DNA of 64,000 nucleotides, taken from assembly GCA_036417435.1 (NCBI GenBank), contig CM070910.1, forward strand, positions 72,338,784 to 72,402,783. The letters are read 5' to 3'. The notes under the pieces were generated by a model. It was not told the origin of the DNA and did not search any database. It worked only from the letters and a program-made list of their open reading frames with translations. Made by a program: the position numbers and the translations under genes. Positions 14,659 to 29,700 of the stretch are shown piece by piece. Source of the DNA: Inia geoffrensis (taxonomy: Eukaryota; Chordata; Mammalia; Artiodactyla; Iniidae). Each line of letters begins with the position of its first letter. Position 1 is the first letter of the stretch.

Positions 14659-15959
14659 GTGCCCTCACACGTACGCTAACCCTTAAGCATTGTCGTATTC
14701 TAACATGTACCCTAATCCCTCTCCATTCCCTAACCCTAACCCTAACTCGAACCCTAACCCTGACACTCACCCAAAGCTTTACCCTCACCCGTGTCCTAAT
14801 TTTAAACAGTACATCAACACTAACCCATGCCCTGCAACGTAGGGTAACTCTAAACTGTTTCCATACCCTAACCTGTACCCTAATCCCTCTCCATTCCCTA
14901 ACCCTAACCCTAACCCAAACCCTAAACCTGACCCTCTTCCGAGGCCGTACCCTCACCTGTGTCCAAATCTTAACCAGTACACCAACACTAAACCGTGCCC
15001 TCACACGTACGCTAAACCTGAACCCCAGCTGTACCCTAACCTGTATCCTAATCTCACTCCATTCCCTAACCCTAACCCTAACACGAACCCTAACATTGAC
15101 ACTCACCCGAATCTTTACCCTCACCCATAACCTAATCTTAACCAGTACACCAACACTAAGTCGTGCCCTCACACGTATGTTAACCCTTAAGAACTGTCGT
15201 ATCCTAAACTGTACCCTAATCGCTCCCCATTTCCTAACCGTAACCCTAACCCGAATCCTAACCCTGACCCTCACCCGAAACATTACCCTCACCCGTGCCC
15301 TAATCTTAACCAGGACACCGACACTAAATCGTGCCTTCACACGTACACTAACCCTTAAGCGTTGTCATACCCTATACTGTACCCTAATCCCTCCCCATTC
15401 CATAACCCTGACCCTAAACCGAACCCTATCCCTGACACTCACCGGAAGTTTTACCCTTGCCCGTGCCCTAATCTTAACCAGTACACCAACACTAATTTGT
15501 GCCCTCACACTTACGCTAACACTTAAGCGTTGTCGTACACTAAACTATAACCTAATGCCTCCCCATTTCCTAACCCTAACCCTAACCTGAATCCTAACCC
15601 TGATCCTTACCCGAAGCCTTACCCTCACCCGTCACATAATATTAACCAGTACACCAACACTAAACCGTGCCCTCACACGTACATTAAACCTAAACCGCAG
15701 CCGTACCCTAACCTGTACCCTAATCCCTCTCCATTCCCGAACACTAAACCTAACCCGAACCCTAAGCCTGATACTCACCCGAAGCTTTACCCTCACCCGT
15801 GTCCTAATTTTAAACAGTACACCAACACTAACCCATGCCCTCCAACATAGGCTAACCCTATACCGTTGCCGTGCCCTAACCTGTACCCTAATCCCTCCCC
15901 ATTCCCTAACCCTAACCCTAACCCAAACCCTAAACCTGACCCTCTTTCGAGACCTTACC
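14659..15959. repeat. Higher-order repeat segment, copy related to 10140-11440
   Basis: Partner of the segment 4519 bp upstream. The AAGGAGGA variant hexamers and the CCTGCCCCCACC variant, which are uncommon elsewhere, follow it in both places (near 11901-12300 and 16590-16990). This supports common descent of the block rather than chance similarity between neighbouring monomers. Confidence 0.72.
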
Positions 15960-18900
15960 CTCTCCCGTGCCCTAATCTTAACCAGTACACCAACACTAAT
16001 TTGTGCCCTCACACTTACGCTAACACTTAAGTGTTGTCGTACCCTCAACTATAACCTAATGCCTCCCCATTTCCTAACCCTAACCCTAACCTGAATCCTA
16101 ACACTGACCCTCACTCGAAGCCTTAACCTCCCCCGTGATTTAATCTTAACCATTACACCAACACTAAACCGTGCCCTCAAACGTACGCTAACCCTAAACC
16201 GCAGCCGCACGCTAACCTGTACCCTAATCCCTCCCCATTGCCTAACCGTAACCCTAACCCGATCCCTTATCCTGTCCCTCACCCGAAGCCTTACCCTCAT
16301 CCGTGCCCTAATCTTATCCAGTGCACCAACACTAACTCGTGCCCTCACACGTACGCTAACCCTTAAGCGTTGTCGTACCCTAAACTGTAACCTAATCCCT
16401 CCCCATTCCCTAACCCTAAACCTAACCCGAATCCTAACCCTGACCCTCACTTGAAGCCTTAACCTAACCTGTAAGTTAATCCTAACCATTACACAAACAC
16501 TAAACCGTGCCCTCACACGTATGCTAATCCTAAACCGCAGCCGTACCCTAACCTGTACCCTAATACCTCCCCATTGCTTAACCGTAACCCGATCCATAAT
16601 CCTGCCCCCACCCGAAGCCTTACACTCACCTGTGCCCTTATCTTAACAAGAACACCATAACTAACTCGTGACCTCACACGTATGGTAACCCTTAAGCGTT
16701 GTCGTACCCTAAACTGTACCCTAATCCCTCCCCATTCCCTAACCCTAACCCAAACACGAATCCTATTCCTGACCCAAACCTGAAGCCTTAACCTCACCTG
16801 TGACCTAATCTTAACCATTACACCAACACTAAACCGTGACCTCACACGTACAGTAACCCTAAACCGCAGCCGTACTCTAAACTGCACCCTAATCCAACTC
16901 CATTCCCTAACCCTAACCCGAAACCGAACCCTAAGTCTGAAACTAACCCGAAGCTTTACCCTCACCCGTGTCCTAATTTTAAGGAGGACATCACCACTAA
17001 CCCATGCGCTGCAACGTAGGCTAACCCTAAACCGTTGCCGTACCCTAACCTGTACCCTAATCCCTCCCCATTCCCTAACCCTAACCCTAACCCAAACCCT
17101 AAACCTGACCCTCTTCCGAGGCCTTACCCTCCCCCGTGCCCTAATCTTATCCAGTACACCAACACTAATTTGTGCCCTCGCACTTACGCTAACACTTAAG
17201 CGTTGTCGTACCCTAAACTATAACCTAATGCCTACCCATTTCCTAACCCTAACCCTAACCGGAATCTTAACCCTGACCCTCACCCGAAGCCTTACCCTGA
17301 CCCGTCACTTAATCTTAACCAATACACCAACAATAAACCGTGCCCTCACACGTACACTAAACCTAAACCGCAGCCGTACCCTAACCTGTACCCTAATCCC
17401 TCTCCATTCCCGAACACTAAACCTAACCCGAACCCTAACCCTGACACTCACCCAAAGCTTTACCCTCACCCGTGTCCTAATTTTAAACTGTACATCAACA
17501 CTAACCCATGCCCTCCAACGAAACCTAACCCTAAACCGTTGCCGTACCGTAACCTGTACCCTTATCCCTCCTCATTGCCTAACCCTAACCCTAACCTGAT
17601 CCCTAATCCTGTCCCTCACTTGAAGCCTTACCCTCACCCGTGTTTTTACCTTAACCAGTACACCAAATATATCTCGTGTCCTCAAACGTATGCTAACCTT
17701 TAAGCATTGTCATACCCTAAACTGTACCCTAATCCCTCCATATTCCCCAAATTTATCCCTAATCCCAATCCTAATCCTGACCCCCACCCGAAGCCTTAAC
17801 CTCACCCGTGACCTAAACTTAACCATTACACCAACACTAAACCGTGCCATCACACGTACGCTAACCCTTAAGCGTTGCTTTACTCTAACCTATACGCTAA
17901 TCACTCTCCATTCCCTAACCCTAACCCTAACTCAAACCCTAACCCTGACACTCACTCGAAGCTTTACCTTCACCCGTGTCCTAATTTTAACCATTACGTC
18001 ACCACTAACCCATGCCCTCAAACGTAGGTTAACCCTCAACCATTGCTGTACCCTAACCTGTACCCTAATCCGTCCCCATTGCCTAACCCTAAACCTAACC
18101 TGATCCCTAATCCTGTCCCTCACCCGAAGCCTTACCCTCACCCGTGCCCAAATCTTAACCAGTACACCAATACTAACTCATGTCCTCACACGTACGCTAA
18201 CCCTTAAGCGTTGTCATACTCTAAACTGAACCCTAATCCATCCCCATTCCCTAACACTAACCCTAGACCGATTCCTAATCCTGAACCTCACCCGAAGCCT
18301 TACCCTCACCTGTGACTTAATCTTAACCAGGACATCAACACTAACCCATGTCCTGCAATGTAGGCTAACCCTAAACCGTTGCCATACCCAAACCTGTACC
18401 CTAATCCCTCCCCATTCCATAACAGTAAACCTAACCCGAACCCTAACCCTGACACTCACCCGAAGCTTTACCCTCACCCGTGTCCTAAATTTAACAAGGA
18501 CATCAACACTAACCCATGCCCTCCAAAGTTGTCTAACCTTAAACCGTTACCGTGCACTATCCTGTACCCTAATCCCTCCCCATTCCCTAAACCTAACCCT
18601 AACCCAAACCCTAAAGCTGACCCTCTTCCGAGACCTTACACTCACCCGTGTCCTAATCTTAACCAGTACACCAACACTAACTCGTGCCCTCACATGTATG
18701 CTAACCCTTAAGCATTGTCGTATCCTAACCTGTACCCTAATCCCTCCCCATTGCCTAACCCTAAACCTAACCTGATCCCTTATCCTGTCCCTCACCTGAA
18801 ACCTTACCCTCACCCGTGCCCTAATCTTCTCCAGTGCACCAACACTAACTCGTGCCCTCACACGTACGCTAACCCTTAAGCGTTGTCCTACCATAAACTC

Positions 18901-21900
18901 TAACCTAATCTCTCCACATTCCCTAACCCTAACCCTAACACGAATCGTAACCCTGACCCTCACTCGAAGCCTTAACCTCACCTGTAACTTAATCTTAACC
19001 ATTACACAAACACTAAACCGTGCCCTCACACGTACGCTAATCCTAAACCGCAGACGTACCCTAACCTGTACCCTAATACCTTCCCATTGCCTAACCCTAA
19101 CCCGATCCATAATCCAGTCCCCCACCCGAAGCCTTACACTTACCTGTGCCCTTATCTTAACAAGAAAACCAAAACTAACTCGTGCCCTCACACGTACGCT
19201 AACCCTTAAGCGTTGTCGTACCCTAAAGTGTACCCTAATCCGTCCCCATTCCCTAACCCTAACCCTAACCCGAATCCTAATCCTGACACTCAACCGAAGC
19301 CTTAACCTCACCCGTGACCTAATCTTAACCATTACACCAACACTAAACCGTGCCCTCACACGTACACTAACCCTAAACCGCAGCCGTACCCTAACCTGTA
19401 CCCTAATCCCTCTCCATTCCCTAACACTAACACTACCCCGAATCCTAACCCTGACAATCACCCGAAGCTTTACTCTCACCCGTGACCTAATTTTAAACAC
19501 TACATCCACACTAAACCATGCCCTCCAACCTAGGCTAACAGCAAACCGTTGCCGTGCCGTAAGCTGTACCCTAATCCCTCCCAACTGCCTAACCCTAACC
19601 CTAACACCATACCTAAACCTGTCCCTCACCCGAAGCCTTACCCTCACCTGTGCCCGTATCTTAAACAGTACACCAAAGCTAACTCGTGCCCTCGCACGTA
19701 TGCTAACCCTTAAGCGTTGTCATACACTAAACTCTACCCTAATCCCTCCCCATTCCCTAACCCTAACCCTAACCCGAATCCTAATCCTGACCCTCACCCG
19801 AAGCCTTAACCTCACCCATGACCTAATGTTAACCATTACACCAACACTAAACCGTGCCCTCACACGTACAGTAACCCTAAACCGCAGCCCTATGCTAAAC
19901 TGCACCCTAATCCAACTCCATTCCCTAACCCTAAAGCTAAACCGAATCCTAAGCCTGACACTCACCCGAAACCTTACCCTCACCCGTGTCCTAATTTTAA
20001 GGAGGACATCAGCACTAACCCATGCCCTGCAACGTAGGCTAACCCTAAACCGTTGCCGTACATTAATCTGTACCCTAATCCCTCCCCATTCCCTAACCCT
20101 AACCCTAACCCAAACCCTAAACCTGACCCTCTTCCGAGGCCTTACCCTCTCCCGTGCCCTAATCTTAACCAGTACACCAACACTAATTTGTGCCCTCACA
20201 CTTACGCTAAGACTTAAGCATTGTCGTACCCTAAATTATAACGTAATGCCTCCCCATTTCCTAACCCTAACCCTAACCTGAATCCTAACCCTGACCCTCA
20301 CCCGAAGCCTTACCCTCACCCGTCACCTAATCTTAACCAGTACACCAACACTAAACGGTGCCCTCACACGTACACTAACCCTAAACCGCAGCCGTACCCT
20401 AACCTGTACCCTAATCCCTCTCCATTCCCGAACACTAAACCTAACCCGAACCCTAACCGTGACACTCACCCGAAGCTTTACCCTCACCCGTGTCCTAATT
20501 TTAAACACTACATCAACACTAATCCATGCCCTCCGACGCAGGCTAACCCTAAACCGTTTCCGTACCGTAACCTGTACCCTAATCCCTCCCCATTGCCTAA
20601 CCCTAACCCTAACCTGATCCCTAATCCTGTCCAACACTTGAAGCCTTACCCTCACCCGTGTCTTTACCTTAACCAGTACACCAAAACTATCTCGTGCCCT
20701 CAAACGTACGCTAACCCTTAAGCATTGTCATACCCTAAAGTGTACCCTAATCCCTCCATATTCCCCAACCCTAACCCTAACCCCAATCCTAATCCTGACC
20801 CTCACCGGAAGCCTTAACCTCACCCGTGACCTAATCTTCACCATTACACCAACACTAAACCGTCCCCTCACAGGTACGCTAACCCTTAAGCATTGTTTTA
20901 CCCTAACCTGTACACTAATCCCTCTCCATTCCCTAACCCTAACCATAACTCGAACCCTAACCCTGACACTCACCTGAAGCTTTACCCTCACCCGTGTCCT
21001 AATTTTAACCATTACATCACCACTAACACATGCCCTCAAATGTAGGTTAACCCTAAACCATTGCTGTACCCTAGCCTGTAACCTAATCCCTCCCCATTGC
21101 CTAAACCTAACCCTAACCTGATCCCTAATCCTGTCCCCACCCGAAGCCTTACCCTCACCCGTGCCCAAATCTTAACAAGTACACCAATACTAAATCATGC
21201 TCTCACATGTACGCTAACCCTTAAGCGTTGTCGTACCTTAACCTGTACCCTAATACCTCCCCATTGCCTAACCCTAACCCGATCCATAATCCTGTCCCCC
21301 ACTCGAAGCCTTACACTCACCTGTGCCCTTATCTTAACAAGAACACCAAAACTAACACGTGCCCTCACACGTACGCTAACCCTTAAGCGTTGTCGTACCC
21401 TAACCTGTACCCTAATCCCTCCCCATTCCCTAACACTAACCCTAACCCAAACCCTAAACCTGACCCTCTTCCGAGGCCTTACCCTCTCCCGTGCCCTAAT
21501 CTTAACCAGTACAGTAACACTAATTTGTGCCCTCACACTTATGCTAACACTTAAGCGTTGTCGTACCCTAAACTATAACCTAATGCCCCCTCATTTCCTA
21601 ACACTAACCCTAACCTGAATCCTAACCCTGACCCTCACCTGAAGCCTTACCCTCACCCGTGACCTAATCTTAACCAGTACACCAACACTAAACCGTGCCC
21701 TCACACGTACACTATCCCTAAACCGCAGCCGTACCCTAACCTGTACCCTAATCCCTCTCCATTCCCGAACACTAAACCTAACCCGAACCCTAACCGTGAC
21801 AGTCACCCGAAGATTTACCCTCACCCGTGTCCTAATTTTAAACAGTACATCAACACTAACCCATGCCCTCCAAAGTAGGCTAACCCTAAACGGTTGCCGT

Positions 21901-22739
21901 ACCGTAACCTGTACCCTAATCCCTCCCCATTGCCTAACCCTAACCCTAACCTGATCCCTAATCCTGTCCCTCACTTGAAGCCTTACCTTCACCCGTGTCT
22001 TTACCTTAACCAGTACACCAAAACTATCTCGTGCCCTCAAACGTACGCTAACCCTTAAGCATTGTCATACACTAAACTGTACCCTAATCCCTCCATATTC
22101 CCCAACCCTAACCCTACACCCAATCCTAATCCTGACCCTCACCCGAAGCCTTAACCTCACCCGTGACCTAATCTTAACCATTACACCAACACTACACCGT
22201 GCCCTCAAACGTAGGTTAACCCTAAACCTTTGCTGTACCCTAACCTGTACCCTAATCCCTCCCCATTGCCTAACCATAACCCTAACCTGATCCCTAATCC
22301 TGTCCCTCACCCGAAGCCTTACCCTCACCCGTGCCCAAATCTTAACCATTACACCAACACTAAACCGTGTCCTCACACGTACAGTAACCCTAAACCGCAG
22401 CCGTACGCTGAACTGCACCCTAATCCAACTCCATTCCCTAACTCTAACCGTAAACCGAACCCTAAGCCTGACACTCACCCGAAGCTTTACCCTCACCCGT
22501 GTCCTAATTTTAAGGAGGACATCACCACTAACCCATGCCCTGCAACGTAGGCTAACCCTAAACCGTTGGCGTACCCTAACCTGTACCCTAAACCCTCCCC
22601 ATTCCTTAACCCTAACGCTAACCCAAACCCTAAACCTGACCCTCTTCCGAGGCCGTACCCTCACCCGTCACCTAATCTTAACCAGTACACCAGCACTAAA
22701 CCGTGCCCTCACAAGTACACTAACCCTAAACCACAGCCG

Positions 22740-23004
22740 TACCCTAACCTGTACCCTAATCCCTCTCCATTCCCGAACACGAAACCTAACACGAACCCTA
22801 ACCCTGACACTCACCCGAAGCTTTACCCTCACCCGTGTCCTAATTTTAACCATTACATCAACACTAACCCATGCCCTCCAACGTAGGCTAACCCTAAACC
22901 CTAACCCTCACTCGAAGCCTTAACCTCCCCCGTGATTTAATCTTAACCATTACACCAACACTAAACCATGCCCTCAAACGTACGCTAACCCTAAACCGCA
23001 GCCG
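22740..23004. repeat. Fused monomer pair with a 71-bp out-of-phase deletion
   Basis: The landmarks at 22740 and 23005 are 265 bp apart instead of 336, so 71 bp are missing. The break is near 22880-22910: the end of an AGGCTAACCCTAAACC unit runs directly into CTAACCCTCACTCGAAGCC, which normally belongs to the middle of the next monomer. Seventy-one is not a multiple of 6 or 3, so this is a rare event that breaks both hexamer and codon phase. Short CCCTAA-like homology at the joint probably guided it. Confidence 0.85.
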
Positions 23005-23877
23005 CACGCTAACCTGTACCCTAATACCTCCCCATTGCCTAACCCTAACCCTAACACGATCCATAATCCTTTCCCTCACCCGAAGCCTTAGCCTCACCCG
23101 TGCCCTTATCTTAACCAGTACACCAAACCTAACTCGTACCCTCACACGTACGCTAACCCTTAAGTGTTGTCTTACCCTAATCTGTACCCAAATACCTCCC
23201 CATTCCCTAACAGTAACCCTAACCCGAATCCTAATCCTGACCCTCACCCGAAGCCTTAACCTCACCCGTGACTTAATCTTAACCATTACACCAACACTAA
23301 ACCGTGCCATCACACGTACACTAACCCTTAAGCGTTGTCTTACCCTAACCTGTACCCTAATCCCTCTCCATTCCCTAACCCTAACCCTAACTCGAACCCT
23401 AACCATGACACTCACCCGTAACTTTACCCTCACTCGTGTAATAATTTTAAACAGTACATCACCACTAAACCATGCCCTCAAACGTAGGCTAAACCTAAAT
23501 TGTTGTTGTACCCTAAGCTGTACCCTATTCCCTCCCCATTGCCTAACCATAACTCCTAAACCGATCCCTAATCCTGTCCCTCACCCAAAGCCTTACCCTC
23601 ACCCGTGTCCTGAACTGAACCAGTACACCAACACTAACTCGTGCCCTCACACTTACGCTAACAATTAAGCGTTGTCGTACCTTAAACTCTACCCTAAAAC
23701 CTCCCCATTTCCTAACTCTAACCCTAACCAGAATCCTAAACCTGACCCTCACCCGAAGCCTTACCCTCATCCATGACCTAATCTTAACCAGTACACCAAC
23801 ACTAAACAGTGCCCTCACACGTACGCTAACCCTTAAGCATTGTCGTATCCTAACATGTACCCTAATACCTCTCCATT

Positions 23878-23904
23878 CCCTAACCCTAACCCTAACCCTA
23901 ACCC
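23878..23904 (-). other. Longest perfect telomeric run noticed; G-quadruplex motif on the - strand
   Basis: Five CCC runs separated by TAA occur without interruption (CCC at 23878, 23884, 23890, 23896 and 23902). The complement is five GGG runs with TTA loops, the telomeric G-quadruplex pattern. Many monomers carry four such runs; this one has an additional perfect hexamer in place of the usual CCCAAA. The short length shows that the array is telomere-like rather than a telomere. Confidence 0.85.
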
Positions 23905-26575
23905 TAAACCTGACCCTCTTCCGAGGCCTTACCCTCACCTGTGCCCTAATCTTAACCAGTACACCAACACTAAACCGTGACCTCACACGTACGCTAAACC
24001 TAAACCGCAGCTGTACCCTAACCTGTACCCTAATCCCTCCCCATTGCCTAACCCTAACGCTAACCCGATCCCTAATCCTGTCCCTCACCCGAAGTCTTAC
24101 CCTCACCCGTTCCCTAATCTTAACCAGTACACCAAAACTAACTCGTGCCCTCACACGTACACTAACCCTTAAGCGTTGTCATACCCTAAACTGTACCCTA
24201 ATCCCGCCGCATTCCATAACCCTGACCCTAAACCGAACCCTATCCCTGACACTCAACCGAAGTTTTACCCTCACCCGTGACCTAATCTTAACCAGTACAC
24301 CAACACTAAGTCATGCTCTCACACGTGTGCTAACACTAAATCACTGTCGTACCCTAAACTGTACCCTAATCCCTCCCCATTTCCTAACGCTAACCCTAAT
24401 CCGAATCCTAAACTTGTCCCTCACCTGAACCCTTAACCTCCCCCGTGCCTTAATCTTAAGCAGTACACCATCACTGAACCGTGCCCTCACACGTACGCTA
24501 ACCCTAAACCGCAGCCGTACCTTAACCTTTACCCTAATCCGTTTCCATTCACTAACACTAACCCTATACCGAACCCTAACCCTGACACTCACCCGAAGCT
24601 TTACGCTCACCCGTGTCCTAATTATGAACACTACATCAACATTAACCCATGTCCTCCAATGTAGGGTAACACAAAACCATTGTCATACACTAACCTGTAC
24701 CTTAATCCCTCTCCATTGCCTAATCCTAACCCTAACCCGATCCCTAATCCTGTCCCACACCCGAAGCCTTACCTTCACCCGTGCCCTTATCTTAACCAGT
24801 ACACCAAAACTAACACATGCCGTCACACATACGCTAACCCTTAAGCGTTGTCATACTCTAAACTGTACGCTAATCCCTCCCCATTCCCTAACACTCACCC
24901 TAGCCCGATTCCTAATCCTGAACCTCACCCGAAGCCTTACCCTCACCTGTGACTTAATCTTAACCAGGACATCAACACTAACCCATGTCCTGCAATGTAG
25001 GCTAACCCTAAACCGTTGCCATACCCTAACCTGTACCCTAATCCCTCCGCATTCCCTAACAGTAACCCTAACCCGAACCCTAACCCTGACACTCACCCGA
25101 AGCTTTACCCTCACCCGTGTCCTAAATTTAACAAGGACATCAACACTAACCCATGCCCTCCAAAGTTGTCTAACCTTAAACCGTTACCGTGCACTATCCT
25201 GTACCCTAATCCCTCCTCATTCCCTAAACCTAACCCTAACCCAAACCCTAAACCTGACCCTTTTCTGAGGCCTTACCCTCACCCGTGTCCTAATCATAAC
25301 CAGTACACCAACACTAACACGTGCCCACACATGTACGCTAACCATTAAGCATTGTCGTATCCTAACCTGTACCCTAATCCCTCCCCATTGCCTAACCCTA
25401 ACCCTAACCCGATCCCTTATCCTGTCCCTCACCCGAAGCCTTACCCTCACCCGTGCCCTAATCTTATCCAGTGCACCAACACTAACTCATGCCCTCACAC
25501 GTACGCTAACCCTTAAGCGTTGTCGTACCCTAAACTCTAACCTAATCCCTTCCCATTCCCTATCCCTAACCCTAACCCGAATCCTAACCCTGAACCTCAC
25601 TCGAAGCCTTAACCTAACCTGTAAGTTAATCTTAACCATTACACAAACACTAAACCGTGCCCTCACACGTACGCTAATCCTAAACCGCAGCCGTACCCTA
25701 AACTGTACCCTAATACCTCCCCATTGCCTAACCCTAACCCGATCCATAATCCTGTCCCCCACCCGAAGCCTTACACTCACCTGTGCCCTTATCTTAACAA
25801 GAACACCATAACTAACTCGTGTCCTCACACGTACGCTAACCCTTAAGCGTTGTCGTACCCTAAACTATAACCTAATGCCTCCCCATTTCCTAACCCTAAC
25901 CCTAACCTGAATCCTAACACTGACCCTCACTCGAAGCCTTAACCTCCCCCGTGATTTAAACTTAACCATTACACCAACACTAAACTGTGCCCTCAAACGT
26001 ACGCTAACCCTAAACCGCAGCCGCACGTTAACCTGTACCCTAATCCCTCCCCATTGCCTAACCCTAACCCTAACCCGATCCATAATCCTTTCCCTCACCC
26101 GAATCCTTAGCCTCACCCGTGCCCTTATCTTAGCCAGTACACCAAACCTAACACGTAGCCTCACACGTACGCTAACCCTTAAGTGTTGTCTTACCCTAAT
26201 CTGTACCCAAATACCTCCCCATTCTCTAACAGTAACCCTAACCCGAATCCTAATCCTGACCCTCACCCGAAGCCTTACCCTCACCCGTGACTTAATCTTA
26301 ACCATTACACCAACACTAAACCGTGCCATCACACGTACGCTAACCCTTAAGCGTTGTCTTACCCTAACCTGTACCCTAATTCCTCTCCATTCCCTAACCC
26401 TAACCCTAACTCGAACCCTAACCCTGACACTCACCGGAAACTTTACCCTCACCCGTGTACTAATTTTAAACAGTACATCATCACTAAACCATGCCCTCAA
26501 ACGTAGGCTAAACCTAAATTGTTGCTGTACCCTAACCTGTACCCTATTCCCTCCCCATTGCCTAACCGTAACCCT

Positions 26576-26700
26576 AAACCGATCCCTAATCCTGTTCCTC
26601 ACCCAAAGCCTTACCCTCTCCCGTGCCCTAATCTTAACCAGTACACCAACACTAATTGGTGCCCTCACACTTACGCTAACACTTAAGCGTTGTCGTACCC
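26576..26700. repeat. Hybrid monomer, in-register recombination joint
   Basis: The left part (ACCGATCCCTAATCCTG, then CACCCAAAGCC) is the type normally followed by CACCCGTGCCCTGAACTGAACC. Here it continues instead with CTCTCCCGTGCCC and an AATTGGTGCC segment, the second half of the CTTCCGAGG type. The switch lies in the shared GCCTTACCCT around 26608-26617. The 168-bp register is preserved, as expected for unequal exchange or gene conversion between two monomer types. Confidence 0.78.
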
Positions 26701-29700
26701 CAAACTATAACCTAATGCCTCCCCATTTCCTAACCCTAACACTAACCTGAATCCTAACCCTGACCCTCACCTGAAGCCTCACCCTCACCCGTCACCTAAT
26801 CTTAACCAGTACACCAACACTAAATCATGCCCTCACACGTAAACTAACCCTAAACCGCAGCCGTACCCTAACCTGTACCCTAATCCCTCTCCATTCCCTA
26901 ACACTAACACTACCCCGAATCCTAACCCTGATAATCACCTGAAGCTTTACTCTCACCCGTGTCCTAATTTTAAACACTACATCCACACTAAACCATTCCC
27001 TCCAACCTAGGCTAACACTAAACCGTTGCCGTGCCGTAACCTGTACCCTAATCCCTCCAAACTGCCTAACGCTAACCCTAACCCGATACCTAATCCTGTC
27101 CCTCACCCGAAGCCTTACCCTCACCTGTTCCCGTATCTTAACCAGTAGAACAAAACTAACACGTGCCCTCACACGTACAGTAACCCTTAAGTGTTGTCGT
27201 ACCCTATAATGTACCCTAATCCCTCCCCATTCCCTAAACCTAACCCTAACCCGAATCCTAATCCTGACCCTCACCCGAAGCCTTAACCTCACCTGTTAAC
27301 CATTACACCAACACTAAACCGTGCCCTCACACGTACAGTAACCCTAAACCGCAGCTGTATGCTAAACTGCACCCTAATCCCTCTCCACTCCCTAACCCTA
27401 ACCCTAACTCGAAACCTAACCCTTACACTCACCCGAAACTTTACCCTCACCCGTGTACTAATTATAAACAGTACATCACCACTTAACCATGCCCTCAAAC
27501 GTAGGCTAAACCTAAATTGTTGCTGTACACTAACCTGTACCGTATTCCCTCCCCATTGCCTAACCCTAACCCTAAACCGATCCCTAATCCTGTCCCTCAA
27601 CCAATGCGTTACCCTCACCCGTGCCCTGAACTGAACCAGTACACCAACACTAACTCGTGCCCTCACACTGACGCTAACACTTAAGCGTTGTCGTACCCTA
27701 AACTGTACCCTAATACCTCCCCATTTCCTAACTCTAACCCTAACCCGAATCCTAACCCTGACCCTCACCCGAAGACTTACCCTCACCCGTGACCTAATCT
27801 TAACCAGTACACCAACACTAAGTCGTGCCCTCACACGTACGCTAACCCTTAAGCATTGTCGTTTCCTAACATGTACCCTAATCCCTCTCCATTCCCTAAC
27901 CCTAACCCGAACCCGAACCCTAACCCTGACACTCACCCTAAGCTTTACCCTCACCCGTGTCGTAATTTTAAACAGTATATCAACACTAACCCATGCCCTG
28001 TAACGTAGGCTAACCCTAAACTGTTTCCGTGCCCTAACCTGTACCCTAATCCCTCTCCATTCCCTAACCCTAACCCTAACCCAAACCCTAAACCTGACCC
28101 TCTTCCGAGGCCGTACCCCCACCTGTGTCCTAATCTTAACCAGTACCCCAACACTAAACCGTGCCCTCACACGTACGCTAAACCTGAACCCCAGCTGTAC
28201 CCTAATCTGTATCCTAATCTCTCTCCATTCCCTAACCCTAACCCTAACCCGAATCCTAACACTGACACTCACCCGAATCTTTACCCTCACCAGTGACGTA
28301 ATCTTAACCAGTACACCAACACTAAGTCGTGCCCTGACACGTATGTTAACCCTTAAGAACTGTCGTACCCTAAACTGTACCCTAATCCCTCCCCATTTCC
28401 GAAACGTAACCCTAACACGAATCCTAACCCTGACCCTCACCCGAAGCCTTACCCTCACCTGTGCCCTAATCTTAACCCGGACACCGACACTAAATCGTGA
28501 CCTCACACGTACACTAACCCTTAAGCATTGTCATACCCTATACTGTACCCTAATCCCTCCCCATTCCATAACCCTGACCCTAAACCGAACCCTATCCCTG
28601 ACACTCACCCGAAGTTTTACCCTCACCCGTGCCCTGAACCAAACCAGTACACCAACACTAACTCGTGCCCTCACACTTACGCTAACACTTAAGCGTTGTC
28701 GTACCCTAAAGTGTACCCTAATACCTCTCCATTTGCTAACACTAACCCTAACCCGAATCCTAACGCTGACCCGCACCCGAAGCCTTACCCTCACTAATGA
28801 CCTAATCTTAACCAGTACACCAACACTAAGTCGTGCCCTCACACGTACGCTAACCCTTAAGCATTGTCGTATCCTAACATGTACCCTAATCTGTCTCCAT
28901 GCCCTAACCCTAACCCTAACCCGAACCCTAACCCTGACACTCACCCGAAGCTTTACCCTCACCCGTGTCCTAATTTTAAACAGTATATCAACACTAACCC
29001 ATGCCCTGCAACGTAGGCTAACCCTAAACTGTTGCCGTACCCTAACCTGTACCCTAATCCCTCTCCATTCCCTAACACTAACCCTAACCCAAACCCTAAA
29101 CCTGACCCTCTTCCGAGGCCTTACCCTCACCTGTGCCCTAATCTTAACCAGTACACCAACACTAAAAAGTGACCTCACACGAAGGCTAAACCTAAACCGC
29201 AGCTGTACCCTAAACTGTACCCTAATCTCTCCACATTGCCTAACCCTAACCCTAACCCGAACACTAATCCTGTCCCTCACCCGAAGCCTTACCCTCACCC
29301 GTTCCCTAATCTTAACCAGTACACCAAAACTAACTCGTGCGCTAACACGTACGCTAACCCTTAAGCGTTGTCTTACCCTAAACTGTACGCTAATCCCTTC
29401 CCATTCCCTAACCCTAACCCTAACCCGAATCCTAATCCAGACCCTCACCCGAAGCCTTAACCTCACCCGTGAATTAATATTAACCATTACACCAACACTA
29501 AACCGTGCCATCACACGAACGATAACCCTTAAGCGTTGTCTTACCCTAACCTGTACCCTAATCACTCTCCATTCCTCAACCCTTACCGTAACTCGAACAC
29601 TAACCCTGACAATCACCCGAAGCTTTACCCTAACCCGTGTCCTAATTTTAAACAGTACATCCCCATTAACCCATGCCTTCAAACGTAGGCTAACCCTAAA

